The translations under genes and the position numbers were made by a program. From NCBI GenBank assembly GCA_031283785.1, contig JAITBC010000190.1, positions 1 through 17,568 on the forward strand: 17,568 nt of DNA, given 5' to 3'. Shown here piece after piece: positions 6,822 through 15,600 of this stretch (positions are counted from its first letter, which is position 1; each line of letters opens with the position of its first letter). A model generated the notes under the pieces. The model had not been told where the DNA came from. It did no database searches and saw nothing but the letters and a program-made list of their open reading frames with translations. This DNA is from Tannerella sp. Its GTDB lineage: Bacteria > Bacteroidota > Bacteroidia > Bacteroidales > Tannerellaceae.

Positions 6822-7466
6822 ATTATCGTGCGGCATTTGTGCCGTGATATTTATTTTTTTCTTTGTCACAGGGTGGGTGAATGACGCACTATGAGCATGA
6901 AGGCTTATACCTCCATCCGGATTTGAACGTTCCGCACCGTATTTAAGATCGCCTTTTATCGGGCAGCCTGTCTCGGCTAACTGGCAGCGGATCTGATGAT
7001 GCCGTCCTGTTTTAAGGTCTATCTCCAGCAGATAGTATTTTTCTGACTGTGCAAGGAGGCGATAGTGCAGGATAGCTTCTTTTGAACCGGGTTTTTCTTT
7101 ATCGTATGCAAAACTTTTATTTTGTTTTTCGTTGCGAATCAACCAGTGTCTCAATTCCCCTTCCTGCACCGGAGGCGCATTTTTCACAATCGCCAGGTAT
7201 GTTTTTTTCACTTCGCCGCCACGAAACAGATCATTCATCCGTTTCAGCGCCTTACCCGTCTTTGCGAATATCACAACACCGCTAACAGGTCTGTCAAGAC
7301 GGTGTGTCACTCCGATAAAAACGTTTCCCGGCTTTGCATAATTCTCTTTAAGATATAATTTCAACAATTCCGGTAAAGGAGTATCTCCCGTCCTGTCGCC
7401 CTGTACGATCTCATGACAGTTCTTGTTTACTGCAATCAGATGGTTATCTTCGTATATGATTTCCAT
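6759..7466 (-). CDS. RluA-family RNA pseudouridine synthase
   Basis: Converts a uridine in rRNA or tRNA to pseudouridine. The 235-residue product has the RluA catalytic motif HRLDRPVSG with the catalytic aspartate at about residue 58, followed by KTYLAIV and the RNA-binding-side motif KTGRHHQIRCQLAETGCPIKGD, and SLHAHSASFTHP near the end. There is no N-terminal S4 domain, so it is a short single-domain member; the exact target base cannot be assigned. The ATG at 7466 overlaps the fabG stop (TAATG), implying translational coupling, and I prefer it to the earlier in-frame ATG at 7487. The last 15 or so residues (after NLWKTFEA) look non-family and run into the convergent HTH gene. Confidence 0.9.
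   Translation of the reverse strand: MEIIYEDNHLIAVNKNCHEIVQGDRTGDTPLPELLKLYLKENYAKPGNVFIGVTHRLDRPVSGVVIFAKTGKALKRMNDLFRGGEVKKTYLAIVKNAPPVQEGELRHWLIRNEKQNKSFAYDKEKPGSKEAILHYRLLAQSEKYYLLEIDLKTGRHHQIRCQLAETGCPIKGDLKYGAERSNPDGGISLHAHSASFTHPVTKKKINITAQMPHDNLWKTFEAILLKKQIQIIVIP
6831..6860 (+). terminator. Possible terminator for the TPR/HTH gene
   Basis: CGGCA-TTTG-TGCCG (6831-6844) followed by a T-rich run to 6860. It begins 10 bases after the HTH stop and lies inside the opposite-strand pseudouridine synthase gene. The stem is only 5 bp, so the call is moderate. Confidence 0.4.
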
Positions 7467-8212
7467 TACGTGTTCATACCTCCACACACATGAATAACTT
7501 GCCCTGTGACGTATGAAGAAAGGTCGGATGCCAGAAACAGCGATACGTTTGCAACATCTTCAGGTGTACCTCCACGGCGCAGGGGTATCTGTTTCTCCCA
7601 TTCTTCGCGTACCTTTTCGGGAAGGGCGCCGGTCATTTCCGTGATTATAAAACCCGGAGCGATAGCATTCGCACGTATACCGCGCGAACCTAATTCTTTG
7701 GCGACGGATTTGGCTAAACCTATCATTCCGGCTTTTGATGCGGAATAGTTCGCTTGCCCGGCATTGCCTGAAACGCCTACAACAGAAGCCATGTTGATGA
7801 TACTGCCGCTTTTCTGTTTCATCATAACGGGCGTAACCGCATGTATAAAATTGAACGCGGACTTCAGGTTTACATTAATAACTGCATCCCACTGCTGTTC
7901 GCTCATTCTCAACATTAACCCGTCGCGCGTGATGCCTGCATTGTTTACCAGGATATCAATTTTACCGAAATCATTCAGTACCTCTCCGACTGTTTTGTGC
8001 GCCTCTTCGAAATTTGCGGCATTAGAGGCATAACCTTTCACTTTTACCCCAAACCGTTGTATTTCAACTTCAGCAGCTTCCCCCTTTTCATCGACAGTCA
8101 GGTCTGTAAATGCGATATTTGCACCTTCGGATGCTAATTTAATTGCGATAGCTTTTCCGATACCACGTGCGGCTCCTGTGACAAGAGCCGTCTTTCCTTC
8201 TAACAGTTTCAT
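7466..8212 (-). CDS. fabG: 3-oxoacyl-[acyl-carrier-protein] reductase FabG
   Basis: NADPH-dependent reduction of 3-oxoacyl-ACP to 3-hydroxyacyl-ACP, the first reductive step of the fatty-acid cycle. A short-chain dehydrogenase of 248 residues, full length. Visible: TGAARGIGKA (cofactor loop, residues 12-21), NNAG (90-93), active-site N115, S143 in INMASVVG, and Y156/K160 in YSASK. The C-terminal APGFIITEMT and YVTGQVIHVCGGM are standard for FabG. It follows the KAS III gene by 73 bases and overlaps the next gene by one base. Pairing with a KAS III and a TetR regulator suggests service to a dedicated acyl chain rather than, or in addition to, bulk fatty-acid synthesis; that is inference. Confidence 0.95.
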   Translation of the reverse strand: MKLLEGKTALVTGAARGIGKAIAIKLASEGANIAFTDLTVDEKGEAAEVEIQRFGVKVKGYASNAANFEEAHKTVGEVLNDFGKIDILVNNAGITRDGLMLRMSEQQWDAVINVNLKSAFNFIHAVTPVMMKQKSGSIINMASVVGVSGNAGQANYSASKAGMIGLAKSVAKELGSRGIRANAIAPGFIITEMTGALPEKVREEWEKQIPLRRGGTPEDVANVSLFLASDLSSYVTGQVIHVCGGMNT

Positions 8213-8285
8213 ATAAATTTATTTAAGATTCGACATTGAAATCAAGAATTATTTCTCATTAGCAATTAACCTGTTAACCGTTGAA

Positions 8286-9230
8286 TCAGCATCTGATAAG
8301 GCAGGCTCCGGCAGAGTATCCGCCTCCGAATACGCTGATACAAATCAAATCATCTTTTTTGAATTTAGCCCTGTTTTGTGCAAATACGAGTGCGCAACTT
8401 GCAGAACCTGTATTGCCAAGCTCTTCTATGTTGCTTAACATTTTATCTTCGGAAAGACAAATGTTATTGGCAATATTCCTGAGTATGCGCATATTTGCCT
8501 GGTGGCCTATGAAATATGACAGATCATTGAGTGTATATCCGTTTCCCTCAAGCAGGCGAAGTGCATTTTTCGGCATATAGGTACATGCCTGGACAAACAC
8601 GTCTTTACCTTCCGGCATACATATCCCGCCGTCGCGAGGTCGTAGCTGTATGCCTTCCGGCCCTTTGCCGAGACATCCTAATGCTTCCGTATATATGTCT
8701 ACCACCTCGCAGTCATCGTCGGTCACACGTTCGTCGGAGATGAAAAATGCAACGGCGGCATCTCCCCACAGATGTCCGGATCTGGGATCATCTTCGTTGT
8801 TGTATGCGCTGTTTTTATCGCCCCCGACAATTAATGCCTTACGCGCTTTCCCGACAGCAAAATACCCTTCGATGATTTCCATAGCGTTGACAAACGAAGA
8901 ACAGGCTGACGACATGGTAAATGCTTTCGCTTTTTCGATGCCGAACTTATACTGTACTACGTGTGCGGCAGTTCCTACCGTATCGAACGGCGAATAAGTC
9001 GATGAGATGATCAGGTCTACATCCTTAATGTCATAAGGAAGTGATGGCAGCGCATTTTTAACGGCATCCGTACTCATCGTATTTATATTTTCGTCGCTTC
9101 TTGCGCGGGAACGCGTTTTTATGCCTGTTCGTTGAACAATCCATTCGTCCGTTAATCCCGTCTTTTTAGCGTAGTATTCATTGGGGACTCTTTCCTCCGG
9201 GATATAAAATCCTGTTGCATTAATATACAT
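8286..9230 (-). CDS. 3-oxoacyl-ACP synthase III (FabH/KAS III family)
   Basis: Condenses an acyl-CoA starter with malonyl-ACP. The 314-residue product carries the full KAS III triad: C110 in SSACSSF, H243 in GHQAN and N273 in GNTGSAS. Other family marks are WIVQRTGIKTR near residue 30-40, GDAAVAFF around 156, and the end VFGGGYSAGACLIRC. Length is normal for the family. FabH is often single in a genome, and one under its own TetR-type regulator and next to FabG may have a specialised starter (branched-chain, aryl or long acyl); nothing in the sequence fixes which. The start overlaps the TetR gene end by 11 bases, so the two are almost certainly co-translated. Confidence 0.93.
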   Translation of the reverse strand: MYINATGFYIPEERVPNEYYAKKTGLTDEWIVQRTGIKTRSRARSDENINTMSTDAVKNALPSLPYDIKDVDLIISSTYSPFDTVGTAAHVVQYKFGIEKAKAFTMSSACSSFVNAMEIIEGYFAVGKARKALIVGGDKNSAYNNEDDPRSGHLWGDAAVAFFISDERVTDDDCEVVDIYTEALGCLGKGPEGIQLRPRDGGICMPEGKDVFVQACTYMPKNALRLLEGNGYTLNDLSYFIGHQANMRILRNIANNICLSEDKMLSNIEELGNTGSASCALVFAQNRAKFKKDDLICISVFGGGYSAGACLIRC

Positions 9231-9825
9231 TATTTTTAACTTTTATTCCATTGAAGATTAGGTTCATAACACTCTCTTTTCGTTGTATTATCCTGTCGGA
9301 AAAATCCCCCAGTAACCCACGTATATAAGGGACCTCCATTCCTTTAAGCGCATAATGGATAATAAGCGCCGTAGTATCAATATCCGGTATGTTGAAAATA
9401 CCTTCTTTTATACCATTGTTTAAAATTTTCTTTATCAAAGCGATTTCCTGAAGGTTATATCCTTTACGTACTTTCGCAACATTCCAGCTGTCATGGAAAA
9501 AGTTTGCCCTCAACGAACCGTTCCTGGTTACGGCAGCCTTGAAAGCTTCTAAACGCATATGAATGAACGTCATAAGCTTTTCGTCGGCAGGCAAGTCCTT
9601 TTTTTCTACAGTTTCGAGCATTTCGTACAGCCTGTCCATTTCGTTTTTAATAACAATAGAGGATATCTCCTCCTTGTTCTTAAAATACATATATAATGTA
9701 CGCCTGCCTTTTTGTGAAGCAACTGCAATATCGTTCATCGTTGTGCGTTCGATACCCTTGCGGGCAAAAACCCGCCGTGCGGCATCAATAAGTAATTCGC
9801 GTGTTTTAGATGTTGTTCCGGACAT
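9220..9825 (-). CDS. TetR-family transcriptional regulator
   Basis: A 201-residue regulator if started at ATG 9825 (MSGTTSKTRELL); an in-frame ATG at 9840 adds five residues. The N-terminal domain is a classic TetR helix-turn-helix: AARRVFARKGIERTTMNDIAVASQKGRRTLYMYFKNKEE (residues about 15-53, quoted here by its landmarks AARRVFARKG and TLYMYFKNKEE). The C-terminal ligand domain is helical with no recognisable ligand signature. It is the first gene of the operon KAS III, fabG, pseudouridine synthase, and most likely represses it. A palindrome over its own transcription start is a candidate operator. By analogy with FadR/FapR-like regulators the effector could be an acyl compound, but this is inference. 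Confidence 0.9.
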   Translation of the reverse strand: MSGTTSKTRELLIDAARRVFARKGIERTTMNDIAVASQKGRRTLYMYFKNKEEISSIVIKNEMDRLYEMLETVEKKDLPADEKLMTFIHMRLEAFKAAVTRNGSLRANFFHDSWNVAKVRKGYNLQEIALIKKILNNGIKEGIFNIPDIDTTALIIHYALKGMEVPYIRGLLGDFSDRIIQRKESVMNLIFNGIKVKNNVY

Positions 9826-9834
9826 ATATACAGT

Positions 9835-9857
9835 GCACATTTATTTGAAATTTGTGC
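9835..9857. promoter_or_regulatory. Candidate TetR operator palindrome
   Basis: GCACA (9835-9839), a 13-base AT-rich centre, then TGTGC (9853-9857). It overlaps the predicted transcription start of the TetR operon, a usual place for an autoregulatory operator. Only 5-base arms match, so chance is possible. Confidence 0.35.
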
Positions 9858-9858
9858 G

Positions 9859-9889
9859 CAAAAATACTCAAAAAAAATGATATCACAAG
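9859..9889 (-). promoter_or_regulatory. Promoter of the TetR-KASIII-FabG operon
   Basis: On the minus strand CTTG (9889-9886), 19 bases, then TATTTTTG (9866-9859), a good Bacteroidetes promoter with one mismatch at -33. Transcription would start near 9852, just outside the start codon. Confidence 0.55.
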
Positions 9890-9915
9890 AATAACATAAA
9901 AAAGTTTGGGAGAAT

Positions 9916-9946
9916 TTTGTTTTATTCAAAAACATCCTTACCTTTG
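9916..9946 (+). promoter_or_regulatory. Promoter of tRNA-fMet
   Basis: TTTG (9916-9919), exactly 19 bases, TACCTTTG (9939-9946): a perfect consensus Bacteroidetes promoter about 20 bases before the tRNA. Confidence 0.75.
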
Positions 9947-9966
9947 CAGCCCGATAAGAAATACAT

Positions 9967-10038
<72 letters not shown>

Positions 10039-10049
10039 CAGTAAAAAAA

Positions 10050-10079
10050 GCATCCGTAATTTTCGGATGCTTTTTTTTT
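10050..10079 (+). terminator. Rho-independent terminator after tRNA-fMet
   Basis: GCATCCG - 7-base loop - CGGATGC followed by nine T residues. Seven A residues precede the stem and can extend it. It ends the single-gene tRNA unit. Confidence 0.9.
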
Positions 10080-10106
10080 GCCCGGCATAGATTTTTGATC
10101 TTATTA

Positions 10107-10137
10107 TTTGCCATTCCCGGGAAAAAGGCTATTTTTG
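10107..10137 (+). promoter_or_regulatory. Consensus promoter, target uncertain
   Basis: TTTG (10107-10110), 19 bases, TATTTTTG (10130-10137). The start point would be near 10144, about 113 bases before the next RNA gene (tRNA-Arg). It may serve tRNA-Arg with a long leader or a small unannotated RNA. Confidence 0.5.
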
Positions 10138-10256
10138 CAGGCGCGTTTAAGAAATACAAATGCCTTGATGTACGAATTTTATATATTTAGATATGAGAGT
10201 CATGATGTACGAATATTTTTTTGCCGGACTTCATTGATATGTTTAATGTATATGCC

Positions 10257-10328
10257 GGTCTTGTAGTTCAATGGATAGAATGGAAGTTTCCTAAACTTTA
10301 GATCCGGGTTCGATTCCCGGCGAGACTA
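10257..10328 (+). tRNA. tRNA-Arg (anticodon CCT)
   Basis: Acceptor GGTCTTG (10257-10263) pairs with CGAGACT (10321-10327) with two G-U pairs; discriminator A10328. The anticodon stem GAAGT/ACTTT encloses the loop TTCCTAA, giving CCT, which reads AGG. The T-arm CCGGG-TTCGATT-CCCGG is perfect. CCA is not fully encoded. Confidence 0.9.
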
Positions 10329-10364
10329 CCGGTTAATTGTATTTTTACCGTAAAAATGATTGCG

Positions 10365-10648
10365 ATGAAGAGAAGCATATGGACGTTATTCTTATTTACC
10401 TTCTTTGTATATGAAGGGTTTTCCCAAATTAACCTGTTCCCGTCCCCGACTGAATATAGCAGGGATGGCGTAAACGTCGGCAAAGTTCGTCTGGTTCTGA
10501 TTTCGGCTCCGGAGTGGGCGACGATTTTGTGCAGTATGGAAGTCATGAGACAGGCCGTTCATGGAATGGATATAACACAATAGAAGACATTTACGGATTC
10601 CCCGAACCGGTTGTCCACACGGATAATTTCGATTTAAGGGATGTGTAA
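10365..10648 (+). pseudogene. Frameshifted remnant of a secreted protein
   Basis: Frame one (from ATG 10365) gives a clean signal peptide, MKRSIWTLFLFTFFVYEGFSQ, then INLFPSPTEYSRDGVNVGKV. After a missing base near 10497-10500 the other frame continues sensibly: DFGSGVGDDFVQYGSHETG, RSWNGYNTIEDIYGFPEPV, VHTDNFDLRDV, TAA at 10646. The pattern (DFG, then a short loop, SWN-x-Y-N, then D-N near the end) resembles the N-terminal beta domain of some Bacteroidetes secreted hydrolases, but I cannot name the family. About 94 residues, so also truncated. It lies just after tRNA-Arg, a usual place for insertion and loss. The frameshift is judged by eye. Confidence 0.4.
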
Positions 10649-10690
10649 TTCGTATCTGCAAAAAAATATGTGAGATTTGGACAATTTTTT

Positions 10691-10721
10691 TTTGAGAATT
10701 GAAAATAATATATTAACTTTG
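10691..10721 (+). promoter_or_regulatory. Promoter of the metal-efflux operon
   Basis: TTTG (10691-10694), exactly 19 bases, TAACTTTG (10714-10721). The start would be near 10728, about 10 bases before the ATG at 10738, so the leader is nearly absent. Confidence 0.7.
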
Positions 10722-10737
10722 CCGCAAAATTTTTCCA

Positions 10738-11178
10738 ATGAAAAAGAAAGTTTCCATATCATTCCTTGCATTAGCTGCGGTTATGACGCTGATGGCGGGT
10801 ATTATCCCGCATCACCATCATAAAGGTGTCGCATGCGTGATAATGGAACATTGCGAAAAAGATCATGCGGCTGACGATGAACATCAAAACCGCTTTGCCG
10901 ACAATGGCATGCAACACGAACATTCGTGCATAGCCGAATTTGATTATATTCCCGATACCGATCGCCGGATAAAATGCAAAGTATCCTCCTGTGATAATTG
11001 CGATGATCCCGGTCATATTCATATTTTCCCTGTTCCATATCTTGTTGCGGACGCCCTGCCCTACCTTTCGGAGGTCGTAAGTCCCAAACCCAAAGAATAC
11101 GGGGAATACATATTATTTTACACATCCGCCGATGCATGCCAATCCCATGGCTTGCGCGCCCCTCCTTTCATTTCCTGA
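10738..11178 (+). CDS. DUF6769-type exported His/Cys-rich protein
   Basis: A 146-residue protein with an N-terminal signal or membrane segment (residues 4-23), then GIIPHHHH (H25-H28). His pairs and acidic residues follow to about 65, and cysteines at C33, C39, C64, C80, C85 and C88 (the last two in SSCDNCDD). The C-terminal part includes HIHIFP, SPKPKEYGEYILFY and the ending HGLRAPPF. I recognise it as the small Bacteroidetes family DUF6769, usually found immediately upstream of CzcA/CusA-type efflux genes. Function is not established; its many potential metal ligands and periplasmic location suggest metal binding or sensing for the pump. First gene of the operon, 192 bases ahead of the adaptor gene, with two hairpins in between. 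Confidence 0.8.
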   Translation: MKKKVSISFLALAAVMTLMAGIIPHHHHKGVACVIMEHCEKDHAADDEHQNRFADNGMQHEHSCIAEFDYIPDTDRRIKCKVSSCDNCDDPGHIHIFPVPYLVADALPYLSEVVSPKPKEYGEYILFYTSADACQSHGLRAPPFIS

Positions 11179-11186
11179 CTGTCCTG

Positions 11187-11221
11187 TTATCCTGCACACA
11201 TCGTTCAGGATAATATTTCTT
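11187..11221 (+). terminator. Possible terminator or attenuator after the DUF6769 gene
   Basis: TTATCCTG (11187-11194) and CAGGATAA (11206-11213) form an 8-bp stem with an 11-base loop, followed by a T-rich tail. It starts 8 bases after the stop codon. It could lower read-through into the pump genes. Confidence 0.5.
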
Positions 11222-11265
11222 TATGTTCGAATACACTTCGCAACATTTAATTAATAATAAAAAAC

Positions 11266-11320
11266 AGGAAAAATACGGCTCTTTATCCATACTATAACGA
11301 ATAACAGAGCGATTTTTCCT
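11266..11320 (+). promoter_or_regulatory. Long imperfect hairpin upstream of the efflux adaptor
   Basis: AGGAAAAAT (11266) pairs with ATTTTTCCT (ending 11320), and inner CGGCTCT with AGAGCG, with a small bulge. The 55-base structure ends 50 bases before the adaptor ATG. It could be an RNA processing or stability element; no known riboswitch is recognised. Confidence 0.4.
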
Positions 11321-11370
11321 TCGTTTGTCCAATTAAAAATTTATCCAACTAAAAAAATAAAGATAATAAA

Positions 11371-12597
11371 ATGAAAACGTACATCATAAATTTATTCATT
11401 ATAATAACAACAACAATATTCTTTACCGGATGCAATTCCGATAATAAAAACCGGAACTCCGTCACGAAAAATGCACATGAGCAAGTGGACGGCAACGGAC
11501 ACGATCACAACCACAGTTCTTCAGATGAAGACGGACATGATCACAAAACGCCGGATACGGCGGAAGGCGGCCACAGCGACGAAATCTCTTTTAGCAGGCA
11601 ACAGGCCGAAGCCGTTGGGTTACAGATAGAAGAAGTTACCGTCGGAACATTCTCGCAAGTGATTAAAACAAGCGGGCAAATACTGTCGGCGCAAGGCGAC
11701 GAAGTTTCCATAACAGCCACTTCCAACGGCATCGTGTCGTTTGCCGGTTCGTCTGTTTCCGATGGGGCTGCCATACGGGCAGGCGAAGCCATTGTCGTCA
11801 TTTCGGCCAAAAACTTATTGGATGGCGACCCTGCGGCAAAAACCGGAATAGCATACGAAACGGCGCTAAAGGAATATCAACGCGCCGAAGAACTTACGAA
11901 AGTACAGATTATTTCCGCCAAAGAGTTTGAACAGGCCCGCCTGCGCTACGAAACGGCAAAAACAGCCTACGAAGCGCAAGCGTCCGCTATTACCGCAGGC
12001 GGCGTAAAGGTCGTATCGCCTGTCAACGGATATATCAAAAACCGTTTGGTCAATCAGGGTGAATACGTCTCGGTCGGACAACCTGTTGCCACCGTCTCGC
12101 AAAACCGCCGCTTACAACTGCGTGCAGAGGTCTCCGAAAACTATTTCAAAAATCTCAGAAACATCAGCAGCGCCAATTTCCAAACATCGTACGACAATGC
12201 GGTGTACAAACTTTCCGACTTGAACGGTCGGCTGCTATCATTCGGCAAAGCGTCGGACAGGCAATCGTTCTACATCCCCGTTACATTTGAATTCGATAAT
12301 ATCGGCGACTTCGTTCCCGGATCGTTTGTATCGGTATATCTGCTTTCAAAAGCGCAAGACGATGCGATCTCCATCCCGCTGTCAGCCGTTACCGAAGAAC
12401 AGGGACTGTATTTCGTTTACCTGCAATTAGATGACGAAGGCTATATAAAACAGGAAGTAACACCGGGACAGAGCAACGGCGAGAGAGTACAGATCCTGTC
12501 GGGAGTGAAAACGGGCGACAAAGTTGTGACAAAAGGTGTATATCAGGTCAAACTGGCTGCCGTTTCGTCCGTGATGCCCGAAGGACACAGCCATTAA
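11371..12597 (+). CDS. RND efflux periplasmic adaptor (CzcB/CusB type lipoprotein)
   Basis: The membrane-fusion protein linking the inner-membrane pump to the outer-membrane channel. The 408-residue product has a lipoprotein signal with lipobox FTGC (C21), so it should be anchored by lipid. Residues about 33-70 are unusually His/Asp rich (GHDHNHSS, GHDHKTPD, GGHSDE) and probably bind metal ions. The body has the HlyD-like layout: beta segment VKTSGQIL-like start (FSQVIKTSGQIL), lipoyl-like half VSDGAAIRAGEAIVVIS, helical hairpin (EYQRAEELTKVQIISAKEFEQA), second lipoyl half VVSPVNGYIKNRLVNQGEYVSVGQPV, and a C-terminal beta barrel and proximal domain (VLSGVKTGDKVVTKG type). The pump gene follows after 19 bases. 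Confidence 0.93.
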   Translation: MKTYIINLFIIITTTIFFTGCNSDNKNRNSVTKNAHEQVDGNGHDHNHSSSDEDGHDHKTPDTAEGGHSDEISFSRQQAEAVGLQIEEVTVGTFSQVIKTSGQILSAQGDEVSITATSNGIVSFAGSSVSDGAAIRAGEAIVVISAKNLLDGDPAAKTGIAYETALKEYQRAEELTKVQIISAKEFEQARLRYETAKTAYEAQASAITAGGVKVVSPVNGYIKNRLVNQGEYVSVGQPVATVSQNRRLQLRAEVSENYFKNLRNISSANFQTSYDNAVYKLSDLNGRLLSFGKASDRQSFYIPVTFEFDNIGDFVPGSFVSVYLLSKAQDDAISIPLSAVTEEQGLYFVYLQLDDEGYIKQEVTPGQSNGERVQILSGVKTGDKVVTKGVYQVKLAAVSSVMPEGHSH

Positions 12598-12616
12598 CCT
12601 TAAAGACAAAAATGTT

Positions 12617-15600
12617 ATGCTGAACAAGATCATAAAATTTTCGCTGAACAACCGCATGGTTGTTCTGATAGCCTCCCTGCTGCTTATGATAGCGGGAACT
12701 TATACCGCAACCAACATGGAAGTCGATGTATTTCCCGACCTGAACGCTCCTACGGTGGTCATTATGACCGAAGCCAAAGGTATGGCGCCCGAAGAAGTGG
12801 AACGCTTAGTTACTTTCCCCGTAGAAACGGCGGTAAACGGCGCTACCGATGTACGCCGCGTGCGTTCGTCGTCTACTGCGGGATTTTCCGTCGTATGGGT
12901 TGAGTTCAACTGGGGTACGGATATTTACCGCGCCCGTCAAATCGTATCCGAAAAACTGACGGTAGTAAAAGACGCTTTGCCGGCTAACGTCGGGAATCCG
13001 ACATTAGGCCCTCAATCGTCGATTTTGGGCGAACTGATGATTATCGGGCTGACAGCCGACACCACGTCGTTGCAAGATTTACGAACGCTGGCCGACTGGA
13101 CGATACGCCCACGTTTACTTGCGACAGGCGGCGTAGCGCAGGTAACGGTTTTAGGCGGCGACATCAAGGAATATCAAATTCTGCTCAATCCCGAAAAAAT
13201 GAAACACTACGACGTCAGTCTCGATGAAGTGACAAAAGCGGTAACCGGAATGAACCAAAACGCTTCAGGCGGTGTATTATACGAATACGGCAACGAATAT
13301 ATTATCCGCGGCGTACTCTCCGTCAACGATGTGTCGGCTTTGGGAAAGACCGTTGTCAAAAGCATAGACGACGTCCCGGTGATGCTGGAAAACTTTGCAC
13401 AGGTAACAATCGGTAACAAAGCACCTAAATTGGGCGTCGCTTCCGAAAAAGGGAATGCAGCCGTATTGATAACCGTTACCAAACAACCGGCCACAAGCAC
13501 GATAGAACTGACCGATAAATTAGACCGGTCGTTGGCGGAACTTCAGACCGTATTCCCGGCAGACATAAAAGTATCCGCCGATATCTTCCGTCAGGCACGT
13601 TTCATCGACAGTTCCATCGGCAACGTTCAAAAATCGCTTTACGAAGGCGGTATATTCGTTGTCATCATCCTGTTTATCTTCCTGATGAACGCCCGTACCA
13701 CCATTATTTCACTGGTGACCATTCCACTTTCACTGCTCGCCTCTATTCTGGCGCTTAAAATGATGGGACTGACAATTAATACGATGAGTTTGGGGGGTAT
13801 GGCGATTGCCATCGGGTCGTTGGTGGACGATGCCATTGTAGACGTGGAAAACGTTTTCAAGCGGTTACGCGAAAACAGGCAGAAACCGAAAGATGAACAA
13901 AAAACCGTGATATCCGTTGTATTCGAAGCCTCGAAAGAAGTGCGCATGCCTATCCTGAACTCGACGCTTATCATCATTGCCAGCTTTGTCCCCCTGTTTT
14001 TCCTTTCCGGCATGGAAGGACGTATGTTGGCGCCGCTCGGCATTTCCTTTATCGTAGCACTGGTTGCATCCACGTTAGTGGCATTGACGCTGACTCCCGT
14101 ACTGTGCAGTTACCTGTTAGGAAAAAACCGGGAAAACGATAAACCCGAAAGGGAACCTTACGTGGTACGCCAACTGAAAAGCATTTACGAAAAAGCGCTG
14201 GAATGGACATTGAAGCGCCGCAAATGGGTACTTGGCGGAACAGGCGCAGTATTAACGGCGACTATTGTTATTTTTCTAACGCTTGGACGCAGTTTCCTTC
14301 CGTCGTTCAACGAAGGCTCATTCACCATAAACGTCAGTACGCTTCCCGGCATTTCGCTGGACGAATCCGACAAAATGGGACGTATTGCCGAAAACATACT
14401 GCTGTCCGTTCCCGAAATTAAAACGACAGGGCGGAAAACCGGACGCGCCGAACTTGACGAACATGCACTGGGTGTAAACGTATCGGAGATAGAAGCGCCT
14501 TTTGTGCTCGGCAAACGCTCAAAAGATGAAGTATTGACCGAAATTCGCGAAAAACTGAAAGCGCTGCCCGGCGTAAACATCGAAATCGGACAACCCATCT
14601 CGCACCGTATCGACGCCATGTTGTCGGGTACGCGGGCAAACATCGCCATCAAACTGTTCGGAACAGATCTGGGCAAAATGTTCGCATTGGGCAATCAAAT
14701 AAAAGCATCCATCAGGGATGTGAAAGGTATTGCCGACCTTAATGTCGAACAACAGGTAGAACGTCCGCAGCTGAAAATAACGCCCAAGCGCGAAATGCTT
14801 GCCAAATACGGTATGACGCCGCCCGAATTTGCCGAAATAGTGAACGTAATGCTGGCCGGCGAAACAGTATCGCAGGTTTATGAAGACAATAAGTCATTCG
14901 ACTTAACGCTGAAAGTCAACGATGACAGCCGCGGAACAGCCGAACAGATCCGTAACCTGATTGTGGATGCCGGCGGACGGAAAATACCGTTCGGTTATAT
15001 CGCCGATATTTCATCGTCCACAGGCCCGAACACCATCAACAGGGAAAATGTGTCACGGAAAATCGTTATTTCCGCTAATGTTGCCGGACGCGACTTGCGG
15101 GGCGTGGTGAACGATATTCGAACGAAAGTCGACGCCGAAGTGAAACTGCCCGAAGGCTATCACATTGAATACGGCGGACAGTTTGAGAGTGAACAGGCGG
15201 CTTCGAACATCCTGCTCGTCACTTCACTGTTCTCTATTTTAATCATATTCCTGCTGTTGTTCAATCAATTCCGGAGTGTTACCCAGTCGGCTATGATCCT
15301 GCTGAACCTCCCGCTGGCGCTTATCGGCGGCGTGTTCATGATCTTTTTTGCAGGCGGCGTCATAAGTATTCCGGCTATCATCGGGTTTATATCCCTGTTC
15401 GGAATCGCTACGCGAAACGGAATGCTGCTCATATCGCGTTATAACGATCTGCAAAATGAGGGCTTATCGGCTCGCGAAAGTGTGATGCGCGGATCGTCGG
15501 ACCGTTTGAACCCTATTCTGATGACGGCGCTAAGTTCGGGACTTGCCCTGATACCGTTGGCTTTGGCCGGCGACCTGCCCGGCAACGAAATCCAAAGCCC

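Noticed and set aside
10771..11137. Minus-strand frames of 83 and 111 codons opposite the DUF6769 gene
   Set aside because: Shadows of a real gene with signal peptide, promoter and family character on the other strand.
11223..11298. Possible 24-codon leader peptide before the adaptor gene
   Set aside because: No ribosome-binding site, no regulatory codon run, and it only partly overlaps the hairpin in a way that would suggest attenuation.
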